Shown here: positions 27,442 through 36,434 of the stretch, piece after piece
Numbering within the stretch: position 1 is the first letter of the stretch
Layout: every line of letters starts with the position of its first letter
Source of the DNA: JAITVM01 sp031551135
GTDB lineage: Bacteria > Bacillota > Clostridia > Lachnospirales > JAITVM01
Direction of reading: 5' to 3'
Length of the DNA: 64,000 nucleotides
Assembly (NCBI GenBank): GCA_031551135.1
Contig: JAVBOA010000009.1
Span: 124,001-188,000 of the forward strand
Position numbers and translations under genes: made by a program
Notes under the pieces: model-generated
Told to the model about the DNA's origin: nothing
Seen by the model: only the letters and a program-made list of their open reading frames with translations
The model's database searches: none

Positions 27442-29161
27442 TTTGTCCTCCTTTAAGAAAAAGAATACTCAAAGTTGTAATGAAATATTCATCTTTTTGG
27501 CTGTCAATAAGTATGTCGGCGGAGTCGCCGTAAGTCAGCTTAAGCCTTCCATAAAGGCCGATAAGGCCTGTTGATGAAGTGTTTTCTGACAAATAGTCTT
27601 GATTTTTAAATCTTTGGCGCAAATCTTCCAATGCTTCTTGTTCCATTCCGATGCCGTTGTCTTTGACTGTAATAAATAAAGTATCGTCTTTGTACTTAAC
27701 GGAAATCCAAATTTTCACGTTCTTATTTGTATTTTCCAAAGCATATTTTATGGAATTCTCAACGGGAATTTGTAAACAAAGGCGAGGTACGGTCTCTTCT
27801 AAAATTGAATCATCAATATCGTATTCAATCTGCAACCTTTCGCCGTAGCGCAGTTGTGCGATAGAAATATATTGCCGAACATTTTCAATTTCGTCGTTGA
27901 TTGTAGCAATTGTTGTGCCGCTGATACAATAACGGTAAGTATTCGCCAAAGAAGAAATCATGCTGCACATTTCATAATCTTTATTGGAATACGCTTTTCC
28001 GGAAATAGCCTGAAGCGTATTATACAAAAAATGCGGATTTACACGCGCTTCAAGGGCTTTCATCAAGGCTTTCTGCTCTGACCGTATGAGCATAGATTCT
28101 TTGTTCATTAAATCCTTGATTTTGGCGGTCATTACGGAAAATTTTTGCGAGATAATTCCAATCTCGTCATCCGAAGAAGGCTCGATTTTAAAATCAAAAT
28201 CTCCGTCAGAGACTTTTTCGATAGAGTTCAACAAAAGATATACATTCGTCGTTGTTTTTTTTACTATTATATTTGTAAAGCCCAACGAAAACACGATGAA
28301 AATTAAAACTATCAAAACACAAGCTAAAAGCATAGGCTGCATTTGTTTTACAAAAGTCGATTCCGGAACAATTTTTGTAACGACAAGTTTGTCATTCGCC
28401 AACCGCTCGGTAGATTTAATATAAATATCAGATTTATTAGTAAATTGTAAATCATGCCCAACGATTTTTTCGTAAGTTTCCTTGACAATAAACCAAGATG
28501 CATTGCTGAAAAGCAGATTCCGCCCATCTTGATATATAAAAATCATTTCATTTTCTTTTATATGCGACATCGATTCAAATTTGTCTGCTAAATTTTTATC
28601 AATATTTAGTATAACGATAATATTATTGCTGCGGCTCTGTTCTAAAAGCTTCGCAAATGCAAAAAATACATTTGACTTTTGATATCCCGGCCAAATAAAC
28701 TGATTGTTTTTGTCTTCGGATATTTTTTTATACCAAGCATGTTTAGTGTAGTCGGCTTCCTGCAAAGTGACATTAAAATTATCTGCAACAAAGGATTTAT
28801 TTAATGAAGGAATATAAATTTCAATTGAGCTTATCCAAAGTTTTTTGCTTGCAGAAGAAAGCTGCATCAGCTTTTCTTTTAAAGAGAAATTCAAATCATC
28901 ATTTGTAAGGGATTGCAGAAGTTCTTTATCTTCTTTTATACTAAGCGAGAATGCATCTAAATCCTCAAGATACGAGTCATAATAATCGGTCAGGTTTTTC
29001 AGCAGATGCGAATTATAATTATAGTAATCCCGTTTAATCTGTAAAATAGAATAATAATATAAAATAAAAGCGACAACGGTGATACAAATAATTGTAAATG
29101 CCGAAAAAATTAAGGTTAATCTTCTGAAAATACTATTTTTAATTAGTGGATTTTTTTTCAC
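27419..29161 (-). CDS. YesM-like sensor histidine kinase
   Basis: A 580-residue kinase. It has a transmembrane segment near residues 18-40, a Cache-like extracellular sensor domain of about 220 residues, a second transmembrane segment near 280, HAMP, the YesM-type dimerisation helix with His377 in NPHFLYNTLQAISG, and a HATPase_c domain with VENSIKYAL and DNGIGM. This family senses extracellular sugars, often with help of a binding protein. The start is set at GTG 29161, ten bases after GGAG. Confidence 0.92.
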   Translation of the reverse strand: MKKNPLIKNSIFRRLTLIFSAFTIICITVVAFILYYYSILQIKRDYYNYNSHLLKNLTDYYDSYLEDLDAFSLSIKEDKELLQSLTNDDLNFSLKEKLMQLSSASKKLWISSIEIYIPSLNKSFVADNFNVTLQEADYTKHAWYKKISEDKNNQFIWPGYQKSNVFFAFAKLLEQSRSNNIIVILNIDKNLADKFESMSHIKENEMIFIYQDGRNLLFSNASWFIVKETYEKIVGHDLQFTNKSDIYIKSTERLANDKLVVTKIVPESTFVKQMQPMLLACVLIVLIFIVFSLGFTNIIVKKTTTNVYLLLNSIEKVSDGDFDFKIEPSSDDEIGIISQKFSVMTAKIKDLMNKESMLIRSEQKALMKALEARVNPHFLYNTLQAISGKAYSNKDYEMCSMISSLANTYRYCISGTTIATINDEIENVRQYISIAQLRYGERLQIEYDIDDSILEETVPRLCLQIPVENSIKYALENTNKNVKIWISVKYKDDTLFITVKDNGIGMEQEALEDLRQRFKNQDYLSENTSSTGLIGLYGRLKLTYGDSADILIDSQKDEYFITTLSILFLKGGQNANNSTC

Positions 29162-29214
29162 ATTACACAAGCTCCATGTTTTTAATTGCACTATGTCTAA
29201 TATATTACTTTGGT

Positions 29215-29242
29215 TTTTCTACTTATCTAAATGAAAATAGTA
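29215..29242. repeat. Single repeat end
   Basis: CTACTTATCTAAATGAAAATAGTAT is the left end of the palindromic repeat in reverse orientation. No partner end is nearby. It abuts the stop codon of the membrane-protein gene at 29243. Confidence 0.75.
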
Positions 29243-29704
29243 TTAGTGTAGATTTTTCGAAAAAGTGTATTTTGAACGTTTTTGTCTGTTGTATGTATAG
29301 AGGAATGACATGGAAAAGCAAACGATAAAAAGAAAGATTGCTATGTATTCAATGATATAACTATTTTCCCCAAAACTCGGTTTACTAAAAATTAAATTTA
29401 AAACAGATGCCAGTATCGGATACGTAATAGTATATACAGTTTTTGTAAAATGCTGTAGAAAAGCCGGCGGGTTGTTTTTTAAAAATAAAAATATTATTCC
29501 ATCAATAATTAAAAATACATTGCCCAAAATTATAGAGAAGGGCTTAGAAAGATATAATTTCGAAAACTCCGAGCCGACAAAAATCCAATAAATTATCGAC
29601 AATCCAAACACAATAAAGTTGAAAATTGGCGGTAAATGAAAAATATTCAAGAGAAATTTTATAATCAGCGGAGATATTGCGTAAATAAAGTACAGGATAC
29701 CCAT
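29243..29704 (-). CDS. Small membrane protein of unknown function
   Basis: A 153-residue protein with four or five hydrophobic segments and a basic, Lys/Arg-rich C-terminus (NRQKRSKYTFSKNLH). I do not recognise the family. It lies upstream of the sensor kinase on the same strand, so it may be the first gene of that transcript. Its stop codon abuts a partial repeat end, so the original C-terminus may have been changed. Confidence 0.6.
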   Translation of the reverse strand: MGILYFIYAISPLIIKFLLNIFHLPPIFNFIVFGLSIIYWIFVGSEFSKLYLSKPFSIILGNVFLIIDGIIFLFLKNNPPAFLQHFTKTVYTITYPILASVLNLIFSKPSFGENSYIIEYIAIFLFIVCFSMSFLYTYNRQKRSKYTFSKNLH

Positions 29705-30269
29705 AAATTCACCTCAATAGATTTGTATTATATAGAGTATAAATATACTCAAATTTTTTAACACTCATTATGCATACCATAATTCCGCAAAACATTGATG
29801 TCGAAACAGTTTTATTCTCCCGTTTTATAAGCTCAAAAAATAAAACTAAGAGATAACAAAACAATCTTAACACTCGTTCCTCCCAACCTAGCCTACCAAT
29901 CGGAACGAATGTAAAATTAATCGTTCGTCAGTATACCTAAATTTTCGAAGTGCTTATATGTTTCAAATTAAGCTTTATAACAAGTATAATATATCATATT
30001 TATTCGAATTATGCAATTTATTGAAGATAATTAATTTATGATAAAAAATTTCTACATGATTACTAAAATTCAAATTGATAAGATTTAATTTTACAAATTT
30101 AAATATTTTTTGAAAAGCATATAAAAAATATAAATTTTTGCATAATTTTGTCGATAATAAAACAAAATACTTGACGAAATATATATTTAGTGTTAAAAAT
30201 TGTAATTAATAAATGGATTAATTTTGATTGAAAAAAGTACATTAGGATGAAAGATGAGAAGGTGAAACG
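29705..30269. other. Divergent intergenic region of 565 bp, no gene seen
   Basis: A very AT-rich gap between divergent genes. At 29874-29935 it shares two blocks with the window start: CGTTCCTCCCAACCTA (inverted relative to the copy near 255-270) and GGAACG..ATGTAAA..TCGTTCGTCAGTAT (direct). Promoters for both flanking genes must be here, but I cannot assign them. Confidence 0.5.
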
Positions 30270-31871
30270 ATGATAAGCGTTTTATTGGCTGATATTGATA
30301 TAGATAATGTTAAAAATTTTCGAAATTTTTTGAAAACAAATTATCCGAATCTGAAATCTGTAAAATCGATCTCCGATTCGCAAAAAAATATTTACGAAAT
30401 CATCAGAAACGAAGAGCCTAATTTGATTGTCGGCGATATAAAATTTTTCGGTATAAATTCTTATTCGATTGTCAGAAATATATACGAGATGTTTCCTGAG
30501 GTCAGAATTATTTTGTACGGGACTTATAATGAGTCTGATTATTTGAAACGCACTTTGGATTTCGGTGTAATAAATTATATGTTCAAACCCGTTAAGCCTG
30601 TCGAATTTAAAAAAGCCATGGACAACGCATTGAATATTTTTGAAGCCATGCTTTTAAAACGAAAAGAAGAAGATATTTTAAAGAATGAGTATTATGAAAA
30701 AATAAAATTATTTGAAGATAAATTTCTAAACAATGTTTTGAATGGATTTGTAAAAAATGATGATGAGCTTTATAGGTCTTTTAATTATTTTAATATGCAG
30801 TTCTTTGATAATTTCTGTGTTTGTATCGTGCGTGTCGACCATTTCAAAAAGATTATTTTGACTTTAAGCGAAATGGAAAAACATATGCTGATTTATAAAA
30901 TTCAAAATATCATAAACCAGAATATTGACCCGAATGCCGCCAAAGCGACAATTACAAATTTTAATTCGATTGCAATAATCATGAGCGGAAAAATTACATT
31001 AAATGAGATTTTAGATAATTGCACAAAAATAAAAAATATGATTTATGAAAAAATGCAGATACGAATTACTATAGGAATAGGAAGTATTTATAAAAAGCCG
31101 AATGAAATATTTGTTTCATTCAAAGAAGCTGAGGCCGCGCTTAGATACAGATTCCATTTGGGATATAACAGCATAATTCCGATTTGCTTTGTAGAACCCG
31201 AAAACAAAGTTACTTACAGATATCCGCTTGAAAAAGAACACCGCTTGGTGTATGCGGCGGTTATAGGCGAATATGAGTATTGCCAAATGCTTTTAAATGA
31301 AATCTTTGTTTCGTTAAAAGAGGCGGGCGAATTGCCGGATAATTTAATTCCTAAAATAATTCTGGATATTTTAATCAGCATAAGCCGCTACGCTTCCGAA
31401 CAAAATATTTTATCTAACAGCCAATTTTCTACGTTTTTTTCATTCAAAGAGGGTTTGGAGATACGGGGAATTAACGAAGCGTACGAATATTTGGATAAAG
31501 CGATTAAAAGTTTTTGCGAATATGTAATGTCGGTGCACGAAGAAAAAGACAATAATCTTTTTGAAGAAGCGAAAAAATACGCCGGTAAATATTATTACGA
31601 ATCAAATTCGGTTTCAAACGCGGCGCTAAAAATCGGAACAACAGCAGATTATTTGAATAATCTTTTTATCAGCCGCTTAAATAAATCTTTTGCGGAATAC
31701 GTTGTGGATGTAAAAATTGAGATTTCCAAACAATTAATGAAAGAATCGGATTCGAGCGACGAAATTATTGCAATAAAAGCCGGATTTGGAGATGCAAAAA
31801 ATTTCCGTTCGATTTTTAAACAGCATGAAAATATTTTCCCGCATGAATACCGTACAAAATTTGGTTATTGA
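30270..31871 (+). CDS. Orphan AraC-type response regulator with GGDEF-like middle domain
   Basis: A 533-residue protein. Residues 1-125 are a receiver domain with phosphoacceptor Asp in VGDIKFFG and the switch lysine in KPVKPVE. Residues 155-310 resemble the degenerate GGDEF-like domain of YesN proteins (RITIGIGSIYKKP and SFKEAEAALRYRF). The C-terminus (about 430-533) is an AraC double helix-turn-helix ending KAGFGDAKNFRSIFK. No kinase is next to it. It may work with the YesM-like kinase 1.1 kb away or with a distant one. SD GAGAAGGTG precedes ATG. Confidence 0.88.
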   Translation: MISVLLADIDIDNVKNFRNFLKTNYPNLKSVKSISDSQKNIYEIIRNEEPNLIVGDIKFFGINSYSIVRNIYEMFPEVRIILYGTYNESDYLKRTLDFGVINYMFKPVKPVEFKKAMDNALNIFEAMLLKRKEEDILKNEYYEKIKLFEDKFLNNVLNGFVKNDDELYRSFNYFNMQFFDNFCVCIVRVDHFKKIILTLSEMEKHMLIYKIQNIINQNIDPNAAKATITNFNSIAIIMSGKITLNEILDNCTKIKNMIYEKMQIRITIGIGSIYKKPNEIFVSFKEAEAALRYRFHLGYNSIIPICFVEPENKVTYRYPLEKEHRLVYAAVIGEYEYCQMLLNEIFVSLKEAGELPDNLIPKIILDILISISRYASEQNILSNSQFSTFFSFKEGLEIRGINEAYEYLDKAIKSFCEYVMSVHEEKDNNLFEEAKKYAGKYYYESNSVSNAALKIGTTADYLNNLFISRLNKSFAEYVVDVKIEISKQLMKESDSSDEIIAIKAGFGDAKNFRSIFKQHENIFPHEYRTKFGY

Positions 31872-31884
31872 TTTTTCGCGCCTA

Positions 31885-31912
31885 TTGACAAATATATTTT
31901 TCATGTTATACT
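31885..31912 (+). promoter_or_regulatory. Promoter of the pheST operon
   Basis: TTGACA, a 16-base spacer, then TATACT. It starts 13 bases after the stop codon of the preceding regulator and sits directly before the T-box leader. Confidence 0.8.
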
Positions 31913-31918
31913 TTTTGA

Positions 31919-32166
31919 AATGCTATGATGGTGAAAGTAGGATTATGGCTTGTTTTTGGCGTTTGCCGCAGAGAAAAATACCTTGGCTGGAAGTATTTGA
32001 TAAGCTGTTTTTTGAAGTTCGCACCGGAGCAGTCTGCGTGAACGCATTTTGTTATTAAGGCAGAACGGCTCAAGACCGTTATTCTTTTAAGAGCCTATTT
32101 TTTATAGGAATCTGGGTGGTACCGCGGAATATAACTTCGTCCCTTTTTTAGGATGGAGTTTTTTTG
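31919..32166 (+). promoter_or_regulatory. T-box riboswitch controlling pheST
   Basis: The leader contains stem I ending in TTCGCACCGGAGC, where the specifier codon is TTC (32018-32020, Phe). The T-box GGGTGGTACCGCGG is at 32114-32127. A terminator follows, with arms AACTTCGTCC and GGATGGAGTT and a run of seven T. Uncharged tRNA-Phe is expected to stabilise the antiterminator and switch on pheS-pheT. Confidence 0.97.
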
Positions 32167-32211
32167 TTTTAGAAAAATAATTTTTGAAATTTCAACGGAA
32201 GGAGCACAATA

Positions 32212-33231
32212 ATGAAAGAAAAATTGGAACAAATAAAAATTCAGGCGATTGAGGCTATTAATAATATATCCGATTTAAAAGAACTAGATGAAATCAGAGT
32301 CAAGCTGCTTGGGAAAAAAGGTGAACTTACGGATATTTTAAAAGGAATGGGAGCTTTGTCGGCTGAGGAAAGACCGGCAGTTGGACAGCTTGTAAATTCT
32401 GTTCGTGAAATTATTGAGCAAAATTTAAAAGAGGCGAAAGACGATTTTTCGAAAAAAGCGCTTGATTTAAAATTAAAAACCGAAACTATCGACGTGACAA
32501 TGCCGGGAAATAAAACAGAAATAGGGCATAAACATCCGATGACAATCGTAATTGATGATTTAAAAAATATATTTATGGGTATGGGCTACGAAATTGCGGA
32601 AGGTCCGGATATCGAAACGGAGCATTATAATTTTGAGGCGTTGAACATTCCAAAATACCATCCTGCGAGAGATGAGCAAGATACTTTTTATGTTGAAGGC
32701 GGATTTTTGCTGAGAACTCAAACTTCTCCCGTGCAAGTTCGGGTTATGGAAAAAGGCAAGCTTCCTATTAGAATAATCGCGCCCGGGCGGGTTTTCCGTT
32801 CGGACGAAGTGGATGCGACGCATTCGCCGGTTTTCCATCAATTGGAAGGTCTTGTTATAGATAAAAATATCACAATGGGAGATTTGAAAGGTGCGCTTTC
32901 GGTTTTTGCGAAAGAGCTTTTCGGAGAAAGCACTGTTGTAAAATTCAGACCGCATCATTTTCCTTTTACTGAGCCGAGCGCCGAAATGGATGTCCAATGT
33001 TTTGCCTGCGGCGGAAAAGGCTGCCGTGTTTGCAAAAACAGCGGTTGGATAGAGCTTTTGGGCTGTGGAATGGTTCATCCGGCTGTGCTCAGAATGTCCG
33101 GAATCGATCCGACAGAATATTCGGGATTTGCTTTTGGTATGGGTCTTGAAAGAATCGCTATGCAAAGATACGGAATAACCGATTTAAGGCTCTTATACGA
33201 AAATGATATTAAATTTTTAAAACAGTTCTAA
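32212..33231 (+). CDS. pheS: Phenylalanyl-tRNA synthetase alpha subunit
   Basis: A 339-residue class II synthetase subunit. It has an N-terminal coiled coil (residues 1-90) that binds tRNA, then the catalytic core with motif 2 (RTQTSPVQVR..RIIAPGRVFR) and motif 3 (GFAFGMGLERIAM). A CFACGGKGCRVC cysteine cluster is present within the catalytic domain, as in many bacterial PheS. It is controlled by the upstream T-box and followed by pheT after 12 bases. Confidence 0.97.
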   Translation: MKEKLEQIKIQAIEAINNISDLKELDEIRVKLLGKKGELTDILKGMGALSAEERPAVGQLVNSVREIIEQNLKEAKDDFSKKALDLKLKTETIDVTMPGNKTEIGHKHPMTIVIDDLKNIFMGMGYEIAEGPDIETEHYNFEALNIPKYHPARDEQDTFYVEGGFLLRTQTSPVQVRVMEKGKLPIRIIAPGRVFRSDEVDATHSPVFHQLEGLVIDKNITMGDLKGALSVFAKELFGESTVVKFRPHHFPFTEPSAEMDVQCFACGGKGCRVCKNSGWIELLGCGMVHPAVLRMSGIDPTEYSGFAFGMGLERIAMQRYGITDLRLLYENDIKFLKQF

Positions 33232-33243
33232 GGAGGTTAAATT

Positions 33244-35625
33244 ATGAATGTTCCAATGACATGGATTAGAGAATTAGTTGATATAGATTGCTCTACTAAA
33301 GAATTTATGGATTCAATGACAATGTCCGGCTCGAAAGTGGAAGCCGTTATTGAACTCGGAAAAGATATTACAAATGTCGTAGTTGGCAAGATTTTAAAAA
33401 TCGAAAAGCATCCGGAAGCCGACAGGCTTGTTATTTGTAAAATCGACATAGGTGAAAAAGTCTTGCAGATTATCACCGCGGCGACAAATGTTTTTGAGGG
33501 CGCGGTTGTTCCTGTGGCATTAAGCGGAGCGAATTTGGCAGGCGGACTGAAAATCAAATCCAGTAAAATGCGCGGCGAATTATCCGAAGGAATGTTATGT
33601 TCTGTGGAAGAATTGGGATATACTAAAAATGATTATCCCGAATCGCCGGAGGACGGAATTTATATTTTTCAAGAGGAAGTAGAACTTGGTGCGGATGTTT
33701 TGGAAATCCTAAAAATGCGTGATGAAGTTGTTGAATATGAAATCACTTCAAACCGTTCGGATTGCTTTTCCGTTTTGGGAATCGCCAGAGAGGCCGCCGC
33801 AACTTTTGATAAAAATTTAAATTTTCCGAAAATTGAGTTACAGGAAAAAGCCGAGGGCGATATTAATGAAATAATTAAAGTCGAAATTAAAAATCCGGAA
33901 CTCTGTTATAGATACGTTGCAAGAGCTATAAAAAATGTAAAAATATGCGCGTCTCCTCTGTGGTTACGACACAAATTAACAGCCAGCGGAGTTCGTCCGA
34001 TTAACAGCATTGTTGATATTACAAATTATGTAATGCTGGAAATGGGTCAGCCTATGCATGCATTTGATATAGATTTTGTAAAAGACCGCCAAATAATCGT
34101 ACGAAATGCAGAAAATAATGAAAAATTCATTACTTTGGACGGGCAGGAAAGAAATTTAGATTCCTCAATGCTTGTAATAGCCGATTCCGAAAAACCGATT
34201 GCGATTGCCGGAATAATGGGCGGTGAAAATTCCAAAGTAACCGAAAATGCAACGGCGGTTTTATTGGAATCAGCGTGTTTCAACGGTACTAATGTGCGTT
34301 TATCCTCCAAAAAACTTGGCTTGCGCACGGATTCATCAGGGATTTTTGAAAAAGGAATCGACCCGAATTTGGCGATGACCGCAATAAACCGTGCCGCACA
34401 ATTAATCGAAGAACTTGGATTCGGAGAAATTGTAAAAGGCTGTGTTGATGTTTATGTTTCAAAAAGAGAGCAATGGAATGTTGGATATAAATCCGAAAAT
34501 ATCAATAAATTGCTTGGTACAAAAATATCAAATGAGGAAATGGAAGAATATTTCAAGCGTGTTGGCATTGAAGCGAAAAATAATACTGCAATAATTCCGA
34601 CTTTCAGGCCGGATATTTTGGAAGAAGCTGATTTGGCCGAAGAAATCGCAAGAATTTACGGATATAACAATATCGAAACTACTTTGGCAGCAGGAACTCC
34701 TACGGTCGGCAAAAAAAATAAAAAGCAGATAATTCAAGATTTCGTGACGGATACAATGGTTGCTTGCGGTCTTTGCGAAGCAATGAATTTTTCGTTTGAA
34801 AGCCCGAAAGTTTTTGATAAATTAAATATCCCGGCGGACGATAATCTCCGAAAGACCGTTAAAATAATAAATCCGCTGGGCGAGGATTTCAGCATAATGC
34901 GTACGACTACACTAAACGGAATACTGCAATCTTTGTCGATTAACTCGAACCGTAGAAATGAAAAATGCAGACTTTTTGAAATTTCGGGAATTTATTTGCC
35001 AAAATCTTTTCCGCTTAATGAATTGCCGGAAGAAAAGCTTATTTTGACAATAGGCGCATACGGCGAAACAGATTTTTATAAAATCAAAGGAATTATTGAA
35101 ACTCTTTTTGAGAGAATCGGCATAGTAAAATATAATTTCTCTCCTAAAAATAATTTGCCGTTTATGCATCCCGGAAGAACAGCCGAAATCAAAATCGGTG
35201 AAACAGAAATCGGATTTGTTGGCGAAGCGCATCCGCTTGTAGTTGATAATTACGAGATAAATAAAAGCACTTATATTGCATTTTTGGATTTAACTCGGAT
35301 TTTCGAATACGCTACTTTAGACAGAGAGTTCAAGCAATTGCCGAAATTCCCGGATATTAAACGGGATATTGCAATTATTGTTAAAGAAGAAATTTTGGCG
35401 GGAGATTTGGAAAATATCATTTATTCAAACGGCGGAAAGCTGATTGAAAATGTTTCACTTTTCGATGTTTACAGAGGTCAGCAAATCGGCGAGGGCATGA
35501 AATCCATTGCATATAATATTGTTTTCAGAGCCAATGACAGAACGCTGACAGACGCAGAAGTTAATCCGCAGATGGAGAAGATTTTAAAAGCTTTGGAAAC
35601 ACGTTTCGACGCTGTTTTAAGATAG
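33244..35625 (+). CDS. pheT: Phenylalanyl-tRNA synthetase beta subunit
   Basis: A 793-residue subunit of normal length. Domains in order: EMAP-like tRNA-binding domain (about 40-150), B3/B4 editing domain (about 210-380, with DITNYVMLEMGQPMHAFD shortened here to its NYVMLEMGQPMHAFD part), B5, the inactive class II-like core, and a C-terminal FDX-ACB anticodon-binding domain (KFPDIKRDIA near 700). SD AAGGAGG precedes ATG. Confidence 0.97.
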   Translation: MNVPMTWIRELVDIDCSTKEFMDSMTMSGSKVEAVIELGKDITNVVVGKILKIEKHPEADRLVICKIDIGEKVLQIITAATNVFEGAVVPVALSGANLAGGLKIKSSKMRGELSEGMLCSVEELGYTKNDYPESPEDGIYIFQEEVELGADVLEILKMRDEVVEYEITSNRSDCFSVLGIAREAAATFDKNLNFPKIELQEKAEGDINEIIKVEIKNPELCYRYVARAIKNVKICASPLWLRHKLTASGVRPINSIVDITNYVMLEMGQPMHAFDIDFVKDRQIIVRNAENNEKFITLDGQERNLDSSMLVIADSEKPIAIAGIMGGENSKVTENATAVLLESACFNGTNVRLSSKKLGLRTDSSGIFEKGIDPNLAMTAINRAAQLIEELGFGEIVKGCVDVYVSKREQWNVGYKSENINKLLGTKISNEEMEEYFKRVGIEAKNNTAIIPTFRPDILEEADLAEEIARIYGYNNIETTLAAGTPTVGKKNKKQIIQDFVTDTMVACGLCEAMNFSFESPKVFDKLNIPADDNLRKTVKIINPLGEDFSIMRTTTLNGILQSLSINSNRRNEKCRLFEISGIYLPKSFPLNELPEEKLILTIGAYGETDFYKIKGIIETLFERIGIVKYNFSPKNNLPFMHPGRTAEIKIGETEIGFVGEAHPLVVDNYEINKSTYIAFLDLTRIFEYATLDREFKQLPKFPDIKRDIAIIVKEEILAGDLENIIYSNGGKLIENVSLFDVYRGQQIGEGMKSIAYNIVFRANDRTLTDAEVNPQMEKILKALETRFDAVLR

Positions 35626-35646
35626 AAAAAAATGTGATTTTTCAGC

Positions 35647-35673
35647 AGAGGGCATTTGCCCTTTGTTTTTTTG
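35647..35673 (+). terminator. Terminator after pheT
   Basis: Stem AGGGC/GCCCT followed by TTGTTTTTTTG, 20 bases past the pheT stop. Confidence 0.85.
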
Positions 35674-35765
35674 TGTTTATTGCAGTTTAGTCTTTTTCTT
35701 GGCGGCGCTCTGTGTTAAAATCTATAGTGTTACAGGTATTTTATTTTTTGCCGAGGGGGGTTATT

Positions 35766-36419
35766 ATGGAAAAAGATATGCTTTGGCACAAAATATATGA
35801 CGCAATGAATACGGAAGAATGTCCGATTTGCAGTCTTTTGAAAAATGACCTCAATATGCAGATGGAAATTTTTTTGTATGAAAATGTAAACGACAGGGGG
35901 ATTAGAGCGAAAATTATTTCTTCGAAAGGATTTTGCTCGAATCATGCGTATATACTAATGAACGAATTCGGAGACCCGCTTGCACATGCGATTTTATATT
36001 CCGATTTGATTAATAATTATATTAAGGAGCTAGATAAAAAATCGGATTTTCTCAATGAAATATCCTCGAATTTTAATAAAAAAAATAAAACAAACGAAAA
36101 ATGTATCTTTTGCGAAAGAACGGAAATTAATGAAAAGATTTATTGCGATAAATTTTCGAAAGAATACGGCGGCGAATTTCAGGAAAAATATCAGCAAACT
36201 GCGGTTTTATGCAGAGAACATTTGAATATGACGACTGCAAAAAATGCTAAGCAGAATAAATTAATAATTGAACATACTATTAATAAATACCAAAATGTTT
36301 TGGATATGCTATCGGAAATAATACGTAAATCTGATTATAGATATTTTGGAGAATCTTGGACGGAGGAAGAAAAAAGCGCATGGAAAAAAGCCGTTGGGAT
36401 TATTTCGAAAAAAATTTAA
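35766..36419 (+). CDS. DUF6062-like cysteine-rich protein
   Basis: A 217-residue soluble protein. Cysteine pairs are CPIC near residue 19 and CIFC near residue 115; each half also has a later CxxH motif (CSNHAY, CREHL). The repeated CxxC...CxxH layout suggests two zinc sites or a duplicated domain. It matches the general pattern of the DUF6062 family of Clostridia, which has no known function. ATG 35766 lies five bases after GAGGGGGG; the longer frame has no SD. It sits just upstream of ftsH (15 bases), so the two are probably co-transcribed. Confidence 0.75.
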   Translation: MEKDMLWHKIYDAMNTEECPICSLLKNDLNMQMEIFLYENVNDRGIRAKIISSKGFCSNHAYILMNEFGDPLAHAILYSDLINNYIKELDKKSDFLNEISSNFNKKNKTNEKCIFCERTEINEKIYCDKFSKEYGGEFQEKYQQTAVLCREHLNMTTAKNAKQNKLIIEHTINKYQNVLDMLSEIIRKSDYRYFGESWTEEEKSAWKKAVGIISKKI

Positions 36420-36434
36420 GGAGAGTGAAAATTT

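Noticed and set aside
32560..33165. Minus-strand reading frame of 201 codons inside pheS
   Set aside because: It is a shadow of a well-supported essential gene; composition is unlike a protein and no SD is present.
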